Of a stretch of 64,000 nucleotides of DNA, positions 11,296 to 22,533 are shown in pieces. The notes beneath the pieces are model-generated. The model ran no database searches, was not told the DNA's origin, and saw only the letters and a program-made list of their open reading frames with translations. The position numbers and the translations under genes were made by a program. Numbering within the stretch: position 1 is the first letter of the stretch; each line of letters opens with the position of its first letter. Location: NCBI GenBank assembly GCA_027919835.1, contig JANVFP010000002.1, positions 1,612,001-1,676,000 of the forward strand, given 5' to 3'. Origin of the DNA: Lentinula raphanica. Its lineage: Eukaryota; Basidiomycota; Agaricomycetes; Agaricales; Omphalotaceae.

Positions 11296-14200
11296 ATGTC
11301 GACAAATCCTGGCACATCCAAGGTCGTCCGTCCAACTCCTTTTACACCGAAACGACCAGTAACACACAGCACATCTATGGAACGACTTACACGAGCAACA
11401 GTGACGCCTAATCCCAACCTGCTAGCTTCAACCCACAAAAAGTACAAGGCACCCATCTCAAATGATGTGCGCAGTCGCACTCATCTACGAACGAACTCAT
11501 CCAAGCCTACGACTCTGGCCCCAGTGGCGGGCTCAAGGCCGAACTCTCCAACGAAGAGTGACAATGGCCGGCCAAGGACACCCGGTACGCCCAGGCGTGG
11601 TACCACTCCTGATCCATCTATGGAGAGATCCACCAGCGAAATGGATGTCAGTAATGTGGATCCTGAGGAAGTCTTGGTAGACTACCAAACGGTCGAGCAG
11701 GCAGACGTGTCATTGGGAGAAATGGACGAAGCCTGGTTGAAAACGATGCAGGCTGATCATGGCAAAGAGGACAAGGTCATGGTTTCCGTGAGGTCAGTAT
11801 TCACTTTCATCTTATTCGTATCATGATTGAACTCTATACAGAATGAAACCCGACGCGAAATCTGCCTGGAAGCCATCTGTAAGCACCAATACCATCGAAC
11901 TTGACCCAGCACATGCCAGACAGCCAACCTCGTTCACCTTTGACGCTATCCTCACTGGCTCAGCAAATAAGCCGATCTTCACCACCGTCGCCCGCTCACA
12001 TGTCATCGCTGCCATGGAAGGATTCAACGCAGTCATATTTGCCTACGGACAAACTGCTTCGGGTAAAACGTACACGCTCTCTGGAAGCGAGGCTGAGCCC
12101 GGTATTATACCTCGTGCCATGCGTCAAGTGTTCAGCTACATCAAGCGGACTGAGACTCGCGAATACCTTCTTCGCTGCTCGTACTTGGAGATCTACAACG
12201 AACAGATTCATGATCTCCTTGCACCTCCAGGTGCCCCGAACAAGGTCGAACTACAAGGCGGTACCGTCACTGGAGAAATTATTCTCGCGCCGCTCAGGGA
12301 AGAGGTCGTGACTTCTATCAAAGCAGTGAAGGATGTCCTTAAACGAGGCGAAAGCCATCGTCGTACAGCATGTACGGACTGGAACGAACGCAGTAGTCGA
12401 AGTCATTCCGTCTTCAGGCTCGTCATTGAGAGCCGAGAACGAGCTGACAGTTCGAGCAACTCGTCACCGTCACCAGCGAATGGCCGGGCAACCCCCAGCG
12501 GTCGACAAACTCCTGGTCTCGGTGCCAACCATGCTGGTCCACGACTCCAATCTCGAGACGGAAGGAGTGTACAAACGAGTGTGCTTGTAAGTGTCCAAGT
12601 GAGAAACTTCGTGTTATCTACTCACTCCTCTTGCAGAGCTTGATCGATCTTGCTGGTTCAGAAAAAGCCACGTCCGACAAGGAGCGAACACGGGAGGGAA
12701 AGTATATTAATACGAGGTCTGTTAACATGACACTTGTCCATTGTACATCTTGACGAACGTTCTTTAGTCTGCTCACCCTTGGCACTGTCATTGGAAAACT
12801 ATCAGACAACGCCACTAAGCAGAAAAAGTAAGCGCCTTTTGTATTAGATTCTGGGGAATCATCTAACGCAGGCCACCTAGTGACCATATCCCCTTTCGAG
12901 ATTCTAAATTGACAAGACTTCTCCAACCTTCCCTCTCAGGGAACGCTCGTATCAGCGTCATTTGCACCATCAATCCAGATCCTTCCGCCATCGCCGAGTC
13001 AACTTCGACACTCTTATTCGCGAAACGTGTCAAGGGCGTCAAGCTGCACGCTCAGAAGAAGGAGATTGTTGATACTGACGCACTTATCGAGAGATACCGG
13101 AAGGAGATCGATGATTTGAAGAGGAGGTTAGAGGAGAAAGAAGATATGTTGGGTGAGGGTAAGCAGGCAGAGAAAGAGAAATTGAAGAAGAGAAGAATGA
13201 GTGCGCAAGAAAAGGCGGACGAGTCACAGGCGATGCAGGACCTGCAATCAAGGATTCAACAGCTCACAAAGCTGATCCTAACCAGTCAGACTTTGACGGA
13301 TGAGGCTGCAGGTGGTCCTGCAGGAGAGTCTAGGCCTGTCAGTCCAGTGAAGATGGATTTTGATATGACTCCATATCAGGTTTGTTCGAGTCTCTGGTCC
13401 ACTTCTTAGTCCTAACTGGGCCATTCTTTTTAGCTTCAACAAGAGCTGCTTACTGCTCGGCTTCAAATTTCCTCACAAGCCACCCAAATCCTTTCCCTCG
13501 AAGCTGCGCTAGAGGCAGCCCGAGGAGCCGAAACGACTGCTCCATCAGACGCCGCTGATAAAGATAGAATTATCCAAGACCAAGCGAAAACGATCGAGGA
13601 GCAAACCAGAAAAATCCACGAGTTTGAGAATGTCCAATTTACTCGCGCGTCCTCTCCTTCCCGAGAGGACCTTGACCGGGAACAGAAGGATTTGTCTTCC
13701 AGACTTGAAGAAGAAAAGAAGAAGCGGGAGGAAAAGGAACGATGGGCGGAAGAGCTAGTAAAACAACTCGAGAAAGAGAGGTGGATCCGTACGAAACTGG
13801 AGGACGAACGACGGGCTTTGGCTGCCTTTGTATCCAAGTTTGATTCGCTAGGGATGGGATCGACACTTCCCTCCTCGAATGCATCCACACCGATCTCGTC
13901 TCCGGCAGGAAGGAGGAGAAGTAGTGTCGGACTCGGCGGTATTGGTGCAGGACGGAGGAGGAGTAGCGCATTTGGATTCGGAGGCAGCAGCGCACTCCGA
14001 AAACCACTTTATCCATCTACCTCCGAGTCCTCCGGTCTCTCTTCGTTGTCCTCCTCCACTTCGACCTTCCTTTCTTCTTCCTCGTCCCGTACCTCCCTCA
14101 CCTCAGCCACTTCCGCTGGGTCTTTGCCCTCCATGACTGCCCCTGTATCCAAACCTGATAACGCAGAGGAACTCGGAATACATATCACAGGCGTCAGCAG

Positions 14201-14480
14201 CTTCGGTGATCCGACCACTTCTTCTACCTCTAGTCCGCTCCGCCTTCCTGAGGGACATATGTACGCTGGTGTACCAAGCCTGTTAGAGCAGATGCCTGAG
14301 GAGGCATGGGTATTGGGAGATGTGAGTTTCGATGACGAGACGATATCCATGGCGGGGACGGAAGAGAAGGTGTCGAGTGTAGCGGGTGGTATGAAGAGCC
14401 ATGTCAAAGGGGCTGGTACGGTAAGGTTCGCGACGAATGTGGATGTTTTTGGTGGTAAGGAAAACGTCGATCCACTATGA
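11296..14480 (+). CDS. Kinesin motor protein, kinesin-7 (CENP-E/Kip2-like)
   Basis: An ATP-driven microtubule motor. Six exons (introns 11793-11841, 12587-12636, 12717-12767, 12828-12871, 13380-13433) give 978 residues. Residues about 1-165 are a Ser/Thr/Pro-rich N-terminal extension. The motor starts near VMVSVRMKPD; it carries the P-loop GQTASGKT, switch I NERSSRSHSVF, switch II DLAGSE, and HIPFRDSKLTRLLQPSLSGN. Ala in the P-loop (GQTASGKT) is usual for the Kip2/CENP-E branch. A neck and coiled coil follow (KEIVDTDALIERYRKEIDDLKRRL), with a second coiled coil around SSRLEEEKKKREEKERWAEE and a Ser-rich tail. A low-complexity insert (SSSNSSPSPANGRATPSG) lies within the motor after switch I. 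The frame is open back to 11026, but 11296 (MSTNPGTSKV) has the better start. The gene is intact and lies between two S53 paralogs. Confidence 0.92.
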
Positions 14481-15332
14481 ACAACTGTTAGGCTTCATGG
14501 ACATTGAAACGGATTTCTCTGCTCGAGCAGGACTTGGACATTCGGGAAATTCATTGATATGATATAGGAAATATTGACCCCGGGGGTTCATTAGCATTTC
14601 GAATCTCATTACTCAGTCTTCTTGCTTGATTTCATGATTTCTTCGTCCCAAGGTTTTCAAACACTGTACAATCGATGAGTAGCAAGTATTTATGATCTCA
14701 ATGCTCACAACTTTGTGTTACCTTTGGCATCAAGGTCAGAAAGTGAAGAATTCAGATCTGCAAAAGTGGATGCTCTACACATTGTCATTTATCCCAAATG
14801 CTTTGTTCTCTAGTACTACTAGTTCAACTCGAAAGAGGTCGTCGGCGTGAGCCAGGGTGAACGGTCCACGTGCTACGCACGAACAAGTTCTTCATCCAGC
14901 AATATATCTTCTGGTCCTAGTAGTACCAACTTGGTAGAATCAGAAATTGGTTGGCAAGTTTCTCCAGCTTCACTGCATGGATCGGTATGCTCCGTTGACA
15001 CTGAGATCGTATATGCAGACTGCTACCAGGACTGGGTAGGACTGGGTTTGTCCATTCATTTTGGTATCGTGAGTTCATGTTTTTTGTTATAACTTATGAC
15101 CATCCGGTACAATTGTTGCACTAGTAGAGTACCCTCAACATCTACTATCTGCCAGTCACACCTCATCACACTATCAAGCAAGCTCGGCGCTCAAACTGTT
15201 GCAGGAAATTTGCATCATTGCGGATATCAACCCGGCGAGATGTTCCTTGATACACATATCTTCCTTCGTTCTTTCGTAGTAGTATGATACTATGTATCTA
15301 CTATGTAGGTACAATTTGTCTTGAGTCATCGT
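14481..15332. other. Intergenic, convergent 3' ends (kinesin / S53 copy B)
   Basis: About 850 bp. A Ser-rich frame at 14847-15092 is open but has no family pattern and no upstream promoter-like sequence. I see nothing else that can be supported. Confidence 0.55.
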
Positions 15333-17752
15333 TTAAGCTCCCGCGGCAGCCAAAAGACTTGCGAAGTTTGGTGTTCCCAATCCTGTGACAGGATCCCCTT
15401 TGAAAAAACTTCAGTCTAACGCGAAACCCTTGACAGAGAGATCAACTTACATCCAGCTCTAGCCGGGAAACCATTGGTCCCACATCCAGGATTGTCACCA
15501 GTTGTGATATCGAAGAAAGCACTCGGGTTCGCATACAAGCTTAAAAAGTTTCATTAGCTCCCATTCTTGATATATGAGGAAAAGGACATACAATGGGTTC
15601 AAGAAGCCGAGAGGCGATTTGCCAGCAGCGACAAGTTGGTCATTGATCAAAGCAATCACACTAGCGAAGATAGGACTGGCACATGAAGTACCGTCAACGA
15701 GACCCGCTAAAGGACAAGGTAATGAGATTTGGAGCTTGAACAAATATTCTGTCCTACCTGAGCCACCGTCGACGATTTCTACATTGACACCTTGTGCGGC
15801 AACATCAGGGAACGCACGACCTTGAGATTAATTTGAGCGTGTATGGACTTCAGGATCTTGGAGAAAGCAACTAACCAGTGGTTGAGAATTTGCCAGCATT
15901 GGTACTGCCAAGAGCAGTCAGGTAGGTCGCAACAGGTGTGGTTTGATATGATGGACGAGCAAATATATTGGAGAAACCACCGCTGGAGAAAGAGGCAGAA
16001 GTCTCGGTGACATCTGGAAGTATTGTGGGATCAGAATGTATGGAATGGCATAGCAGCGGGAAAATACCTTGCGTTGCACCGACAGATGTCAGGAAGGGGC
16101 AACCGGAGGGGAAGGTGGGGATGAACGTCGAGCAGCTCTGACTTTGACTTCCGGATACACCACCATCACCTTTGGGTCCATGCATCGTGAGTACACACTG
16201 CAATGAATGGTAAAGCTGAGAACTCACCGGATGCGAACAGGATTGATACACCACGAGTACCACTGGTCATATAGGCATTGCAAAGCTGACTGAAAGAGAA
16301 TGTCAGAATCGACGGACTGATAATGATGTTAGTGCGTACTTCGCCATGGCACTGGTAAGATCTGGTTCATCGAAACCATAACTAGAACAAATGAGTAAGC
16401 AGCTGTACTGTCGATACCAGAGCTGATACAGCATACCTGGTTGTAAGAACCTGACAGTCACATATCAGTCAGCAAAAGAAGCATGATTTTTTGCGATGTC
16501 ATACTCACATGAGGAGGGGCAGTTTGAGCATTGATATTGTTCATAATGTCGAGGAAGCCATCGATTCCGTCTGCGTTATTTTCTCCTACGGAGATGAAAG
16601 TAACCTTATCAACAGAACGTTAGTCAAATTATGTGGATGGCGTAGAATCGCTTGATCTTACAGGAACGCCAGTAGCGACACCAACGGTGTATTGGACATC
16701 AAGGTTCTGTACTTCTGTGTTAAACTATCTTTGGTATCAGGAATAGAGTCGATCGCTCACGGCCTCAATTCCGGCATCCCTTGCAGATTGCGGGTCTGAA
16801 CCTCCATCCAGGGTTTGCAACGTGAACGTTGTTGTGGAAGAAATATCGGGCCTGAGGCTACCCAAGAAAGTTCTAAGGTCTGCCGTCTTTAAAGCGTCAG
16901 GAATGATACGAGGGTAGATTGTTCAGAGGTCATCCTACCTGAGGCCATTGATCAATGAAACCGCTCACACCTAACTTGTTAGATGATTGGGTAGCAGCGG
17001 TTGCCGGGATACCGTAGAGGTCTTGCAAACAGGTAGGAGTGACAACCGAATTACATGAGCTAGGTGCCCCGAGTGCTCGTGCAGTGTTGTTGCTCAAGCT
17101 TGAACCCGGTACTGAGGCACGGAATTTGGGTCCTTGGATATTGCGCACGAAATCAGTTGATGGATGGATCAAGTTGATGTGCTGTTGCAAATCCACGGGA
17201 AGGGAGTAGGCCAAAGTCCTGACCAGTTGTGTAGAGCCTCCAATCTCACTGAACGTCTGATAATCAGCGTCAAAGAGAGAGTTGGCGGTTGAAATGGGGA
17301 TGGTGAAAGCGAGCCAATCATCAAAGGCGCCAGTCGTAGTAATGTTGTTGATGCCATTCTCATTCAGCCAGGCAACGACAGCAGACACAGTGTCTTGGGT
17401 AGGAGCCGCAAAGACTTTGGTCTATAAAATGATATGCCAATCAATCCACACAGATATGGAAACTTTAATGACCTCGAGCGCTTACCTCCTCGAAACTCAA
17501 ATGTTGACCGTACAGAGCATTTCCGGGAGTGCTAACATCCCAGAATCTTTGCTCAAGGCCCGCCATGTCGCTCGCAGTGAGCGCAATCTTGAGATTGATA
17601 GGCGTATCTGGGCTTGGTGTACCAGAGTTAGCGAAATGAACTGGGAGCGTCCGCTGCTCGTGAACGGCCATCGCACGACGGGTGGGTATACCAGCCGCCA
17701 TGGAGGATGCAAGCCCAGAGAGGAGAACGGCACAAAACGAAAGGCGAACCAT
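15333..17752 (-). CDS. S53 sedolisin, secreted tripeptidyl peptidase (copy B)
   Basis: Same family and role as the gene at 8127-10700. It starts MVRLSFCAVLLSGLASSMAA (signal peptide) at 17752. The pro-domain has FWDVSTPGNALYGQHLSFEE and SAVVAWLNENGINN. Catalytic Glu and Asp are in GIEANLDVQYTVG, the oxyanion Asp in ASGDGGVSGSQSQ, and the Ser nucleophile in VDGTSCASPIFASVI. The C-terminus is DPVTGLGTPNFASLLAAAGA, with the stop at 15333-15335. Exon borders match copy A almost one for one, including the very short exons around NLDVQYTVGVATGVP, so the pair arose by duplication after the intron pattern was set. Copy B keeps the more typical GTSCASP around the serine (copy A has GTSCSSP). No lesion is seen. 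Confidence 0.9.
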
Positions 17753-18619
17753 GATGCTGGCTGTGAGCAGATCGGGGAGGCCAGTTGGGTAGAAAAAAAG
17801 AAAAATACCCAAGAGCTTTTATACTACTATGGGAGTGCTCGGAGAATCCAGCTATCGGTATCGCGATAACAATCAATAGAAAATTGGTGTATGTTGATAG
17901 ATACCGGAATGTGGAAAGTGTGGCCATGCTACAAGCGCTGTGTGGCGGTTCAAGGACCACAAGATGGATAGAATGTCAGCAGAAGACAAGCAGAAGGATG
18001 GTCCGGGACGCGCCAGCGGTACTGCACCAATCCCAATAATAATCTCAAGGACCCGAGCAGGAACGCAAGCAGATGCGGACGACTGCAAATCATGGAGCAC
18101 GTATGAGACGCGTGCATATGTGAACATCATTCTGCATTCTGTGTCGGTTTACCTTATGGTCCCACGAGTATGTGAATTCTAGATCTCTTGGGGAAACAAA
18201 TCACGATGATGTTCACTCTGCTACTGAATGTCCCAAAAGGTCCCAACCTAGTTCGAGTATGCTCGTGAATAGTTCATATCGGTCGGCAGAGGCCTCGAAA
18301 CGAAATTACCATGTGCATCATAACGTGGTGAAACGGGATTTCGAAATGTTGTTTTCTTGCAACTCTAGGAAGAGACCTTCGATCCCTCGGCTTGGCACTG
18401 GACCAGATGATACACCTGACTATAGAAGAAGGTCAATTCGATGGATGAGAATAGAGTATATTGAGACGAAGATAAACCATACTGCTAAGGACGCTACATC
18501 ACCATGTGCTTGACAAAGAACTTGATACCGTGCATCTGGCAAAGTTCAGAAACTCTCGGAGAAGACTTGCGTCGAGATCAGCATATATTCAGCTGTAATG
18601 CGATAAGAGAGTGCTTCTG
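17753..18619. other. Upstream region of S53 copy B
   Basis: Contains the promoter of the peptidase (TATA at 17816-17823). Frames on both strands around 17785-18513 show no recognisable family and no consistent splice signals. Nothing else is supported. Confidence 0.5.
17816..17823 (-). promoter_or_regulatory. TATA box of S53 copy B
   Basis: Minus-strand tataaaag lies about 64-71 bp before the start codon at 17752, a spacing similar to that of the paralog's element. Confidence 0.55.
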
Positions 18620-19746
18620 TTAGTGACACTTGAAATTAAGATAGAACTCATGAAGAGCCGTCCTGTACTCCGGTAAACCTCCGTCAAATTGTGCAGAAAC
18701 AAGGCATATCACCCCTGTGTGAGAAGAAATACAGGCATTTGTAAGAGTCCGCCACCATGCGTGATTCTTTAACGATGGTAATACTGAGATCCTGTTTGAG
18801 GCAACACATTCTCCTTCCCGCCTGCAGTGGACGACGCAAAACTTCTCTAAGAGCAAACCTCAGGTCAATTGACACATGAACAGAGGGTGCGTACCTTTCT
18901 CGAGCTATGTCTACGAAACCAATCCTGAACCATTACCTCACCCATTGGATCTTCAACAATCTTGTCCAAAAGGTCGTCCAATCTCTTGTTGTTCCTAGAG
19001 TAGAGTTTTCCACGATATTGTGCGCTTCTTGGATTCGTCACGTCAAGCATCTCTGTCAAGAACTCTACTGGACTGATCCTTCCTGCGCGCAGTATGTCCA
19101 ACGACGACTGTATTCGATTCGTGCGGCTCATCCCGCGTTCGACAGAAAGCGACAAATTAAGGTCTTCGGATGCTGTTGGATCGCAGAAATTAGCGTTGGT
19201 GGGAGTTGCAGAGTCCAGATTGGACATTGGCATGTCGAGTGACTCGGACGTCTTGTCATGTTCGTGTTCATAATCGAGCGTGAACGGGTTAGGTATGAAC
19301 GCGTCGTCATTTTCAGGGACGAAGCCAAAGGAGAGTCCACAGGAGTAGTCGATGAGCTGCAGAGGCATGGGAACTTGCATTGGTTGTTCGAATTCTTGCT
19401 GAAGAGAAATTGGAGAAATGAATTCGGAAGAACTCGAGAGGTGTGACGCGTCGCCTAGCCCGGTTGGATCCTCCAGTACGGTATCGCCTTGGGGTGAGCG
19501 TGATAGCCAAGCCAGAGATTCTGAACAGAGATGAAATGAGTTGATAGCTTCTGTATCGTGATCTTGAGGAGTCGGCAGCAATTCTTCGCTACCAGTGTCT
19601 TGAGCTTGAAAGTTTTCGCATTGATCGTCATATTCTTCTGTTGAGACTGAGAAGGTCGGATTTTCATCAGCAGTAACGTAGCTTGAACGGGAAGGAGCTG
19701 CGCGCTCATGGCTGTAGAGAGGTGCTCGCCAGTTATGAAGCGACAT
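18620..19746 (-). CDS. Hypothetical protein resembling the N-terminal region of DUF6589 proteins
   Basis: The main exon starts at MSLHNWRAPLYSH (19746) and runs to about 18912. It is acidic and Ser/Pro-rich, then holds a conserved-looking block: RISPVEFLTEMLDV, RGKLYSRNNKRLDDLLDK and GEVMVQDWFRRHS. I recall this block from the N-terminus of basidiomycete proteins whose C-terminal part is DUF6589; an analogous block occurs in the large protein at 24895-28203 (ENILRVISEESWTVGEFL). A 50-bp intron ending in tcttagag joins it in phase to a last exon (KFCVVHCRREGECV ... ALHEFYLNFKCH, stop 18620). The large C-terminal domain is absent, so this is probably a truncated relative, possibly decayed. The second exon is a best guess. 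Confidence 0.35.
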
Positions 19747-20365
19747 GGAGGAGAAAGAACGAGCCTGGACGTGGGAATCATAAATGAGGAACACAAATCA
19801 ACGACGCGACGAGCTAATAGTAAACCCAGTGAATTGATGATTGCTCTAACAATTCCTTTTATGAGCTGCAGCCGCTATGTAGATCACAGGCAGTGCATAC
19901 AGTACAGAGTAGAAGACAGCCATATTCAAGCTCAGAGATGCGAGTTTGAAGCAAAGTCTTGCGCAGACCGACAACCCTAGACAATGGCTGGATTACGATC
20001 ATGACAAAAACAGCCTATATTGCAAGCTATAACCTATAATAACCAAGATAGATTGAACAGTACTCAATAGTCAAGAGGATTCAGGAAGGTGAAAACTGGG
20101 AATTGTAACTTGCACTACTATCTAGAAATCCATCATAGCCCGAAGGCATTAGAGTTGCTAGCGAAAGCGAAGACATCACAGGATGAATCCCTCTGCGACG
20201 TTTGTGAATTGGGAAGACCCGTCCGAGCGCAAGTAGGCTGAAATGGATGGGGGGCAAAAACGTCGTTGAGAGGAAAAAAAGAAAACAACGTAAGCTGGGT
20301 TTATAAGCTAGTCACGTGTCCATATCTTATCTCATCATTTCTCGCACTGCCACTAGATTCACCTC
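19747..20365. other. Intergenic between divergent frames
   Basis: About 620 bp between a reverse-strand hypothetical gene and a forward fragment. No gene, repeat or RNA is recognised. Confidence 0.5.
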
Positions 20366-20845
20366 TTGAGTCTTACGATGAGTACGAAACAAATGGTTGG
20401 AGTGATCAAAAAGGCAGACTTTCTGACATCCATTCTCCCTTCTTTACTACCCAGTCTCTCGAACCGTGTCAATGACGTGGTCGCTTTACTCAAGGAAAAG
20501 CGCTTTTACAACGAGGAGCGGTCGCTTTGGAAAGACTTTGCTGAACATCCTGACCAGGAGCCAGATAAAGAGGCAATAGTTTATGCCCCCGTCGCCGTTA
20601 TTGCGAACGCAGTAGTCGACGTTGCGCGAGAGATAGACCCCAATCTGAGACGAACGTTTACCGTGAAAATTCTTGGGTCTGCTGTGATGACCAACCCACA
20701 TACTTCTTCGAGAGTCCACAACTTTTGCCCTGATGATTGTTTGGAAATAGCTGAAGAGGCGCTCAGCAAAATTGCCACAAAGCTTCCCATTCCAGAACTC
20801 GTTAAGTGCCGCTATGGCGGCAGTCTACCTTGCTTGTTGATTTGA
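20366..20845 (+). pseudogene. Fragment resembling the N-terminus of a FunK1-type kinase
   Basis: 159 codons without an intron. The pattern LKEKRFYNEERSLWKDF, then a segment ending DVAREIDPNLRRTFTVKILG, then an Arg-Asn-Pro-Asp motif region and KLPIPELVK fits the N-terminal domain of basidiomycete FunK1-type proteins, which normally continue with a conserved VxxPGEVK-like stretch and then a full kinase domain. Here the frame stops after YGGSLPCLLI and I find no kinase motifs (no HRD, no DFG) in the next 1.5 kb. It is therefore read as a truncated copy. Family assignment rests on recalled pattern only. Confidence 0.4.
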
Positions 20846-22362
20846 ACTTACTTATTCACAAAGGAAATGTAAAATCTTTTCATAAGACAGAAAATGTATG
20901 TATGTTCATTTCATTGAGCAGTTACATTTGCTATGAGAATTGAAAGAATGTACTACAGTTAATTCCTGCCTTTGGCCATATATTCATGAGTAATGAATAT
21001 TGAGGCTGCTACAACTCTCTCATTACTGAGCTCTACCCATTGAGCAGCTGCCAGCTTGAGAGATGGTGGGAGGCATGCATTGATGACATGACCCTGTTCC
21101 TCAAAGGGGCAGGGATTAACAAGATGTGAAATCCTCCTTAGGTCGGGACTCGGTACAGCTGTAATCCAAGTTTAATCTTGCAGTTTGAGAGAAGTATTCC
21201 AGGGCCAAAGGAATATGTATGGGAGCTGAGCAAAATCAAGGGAAGTCAATCGAGGGGTTGGAGTCTAATCCTGAGGGTACAGGAGGTCAAACACACGTAG
21301 ACGAGCCGGAAAACAAGGGTTGAAGACAAGACAAGGCCAAACAACAGATATATGGGCTGGGTATGACAAATTCAGAAGGCTGGCAGATGACCTATCGCGA
21401 CGTAGATGACATGGGAAAGGCATACAAAGTTTGAAGGGATCAAGATGCGAGTTGCCAGGGTTCAGCTGGCGTGCAAGTGAGCAGAGGATGACAGCGACAG
21501 ATTGACAAACAGAGAAATGGAAAAATGGGAGGCCAACAATAATATTGTCATGGTGGAACCGGGGCAATGCGAGGGAGCGGGGCCAAGATGTTTCTGGAGT
21601 TTCATAGATCCGGGATGCATGCAGGAGAGTCACGACTCACGAGGCGTCAAGTCATCAAGTGTCTAGCTGCAGAACTTCACATTAGTGTTGAAGTAATCCA
21701 TTGAGGGTTGTAGTCAACATACCGAGAATCAAGTGAACAGATTCAAGGAAATCTCTGCAGATTTGCAAGTTTTCAGTAGCATAGGCAAAATGCTGACACC
21801 CTGGGGAGCGCAAAGCCACGATGACATAGCGAGAAAACCCACACACTACTGAAAAAGTACATGAAGAAAATCTCTGCAGATATGCACCGGAAAGATACTC
21901 GCAGGCAGACCGTGTCTTCGTGGTCTCCAGCCCTCTAAGCCCCTTCCTCGTAGTTCCTAGTAGCACTACGACATTCTTTGGTGTTCCCTTACATTGGTCC
22001 TGTGGTCCTATCGCGTCGAGATGGTGTTGGGAGACAATGAGATAGAAGCGTGAGAAAAAGCAAAGGCCTAGCGCTTAGGCGTTCAGATAAGCGCCTACTC
22101 GACGAAGGCTCGGCCCATGAGAAAACGAGTGTGCTAGCTTGTAAAGGTGGTTTAGGGTTGAGAAAATACGGAAAATTTAGGAAAAGTCCAAAGAATATTG
22201 AGAAATCTCATGGGGGGTCAGGGACTCATGATATGCTTCATAACACATGCTATTAACTACGTTGATATATGTAGGACCTCTGAAGGACAAAACTAATTGA
22301 CAATGTTCATAACATCCTGGGCCAAGACTTCTTCACTGCACCCTGATTAGAGACCTGGAGGC
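20846..22362. other. Gene-poor stretch left of the RecQ/DUF6589 unit
   Basis: About 1.5 kb with no supported gene. Reverse frames at 21265-21633 and 21682-21966 lack any family pattern. A short direct repeat (aaatctctgcagat) occurs near 21750 and again near 21867. The A/G-rich stretch 22040-22220 holds no coding signal. Confidence 0.5.
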
Positions 22363-22373
22363 ACAGGAAGGTT
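22363..22373 (+). repeat. Left copy of 11-bp direct repeat (candidate target-site duplication)
   Basis: acaggaaggtt, exactly repeated at 28424-28434 in the same orientation. It directly abuts the left end of the inverted-repeat-bounded unit (next bases agactg). Confidence 0.7.
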
Positions 22374-22410
22374 AGACTGATTGCAAGGGCTTGAGGGACC
22401 TTCATGGGTC
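22374..22410 (+). repeat. Left terminal inverted repeat of the RecQ/DUF6589 unit
   Basis: Begins agactg directly after the 11-bp direct repeat. Positions 22386-22410 match the reverse complement of 28330-28354 with three substitutions; the first 12 bases match 28366-28355 at 7 of 12. Weaker similarity continues inward for about 20 bp. Confidence 0.7.
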
Positions 22411-22533
22411 CCCCAGTTCAAACTCCGCCATGCTGCCGAAAACGTTCCGTCGTGGGAATCATGCCTTCATTGCAGCGACGCGTTCGCGTCGTTGATTTGT
22501 TTAATCAAATCCTTTCGCTCACGTATTTATTGG

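Noticed and set aside
14847..15092. Ser-rich open frame between kinesin and S53 copy B
   Set aside because: Low complexity, no recognised relative, no splice partner.
21265..21966. Reverse-strand frames left of the RecQ/DUF6589 unit
   Set aside because: Frames of about 90-120 codons without family pattern or codon bias; could be chance.
22381..22533. N-terminal extension of the RecQ-like helicase through the left inverted repeat
   Set aside because: The frame is open but has no ATG before 22534 and lies in the terminal repeat.
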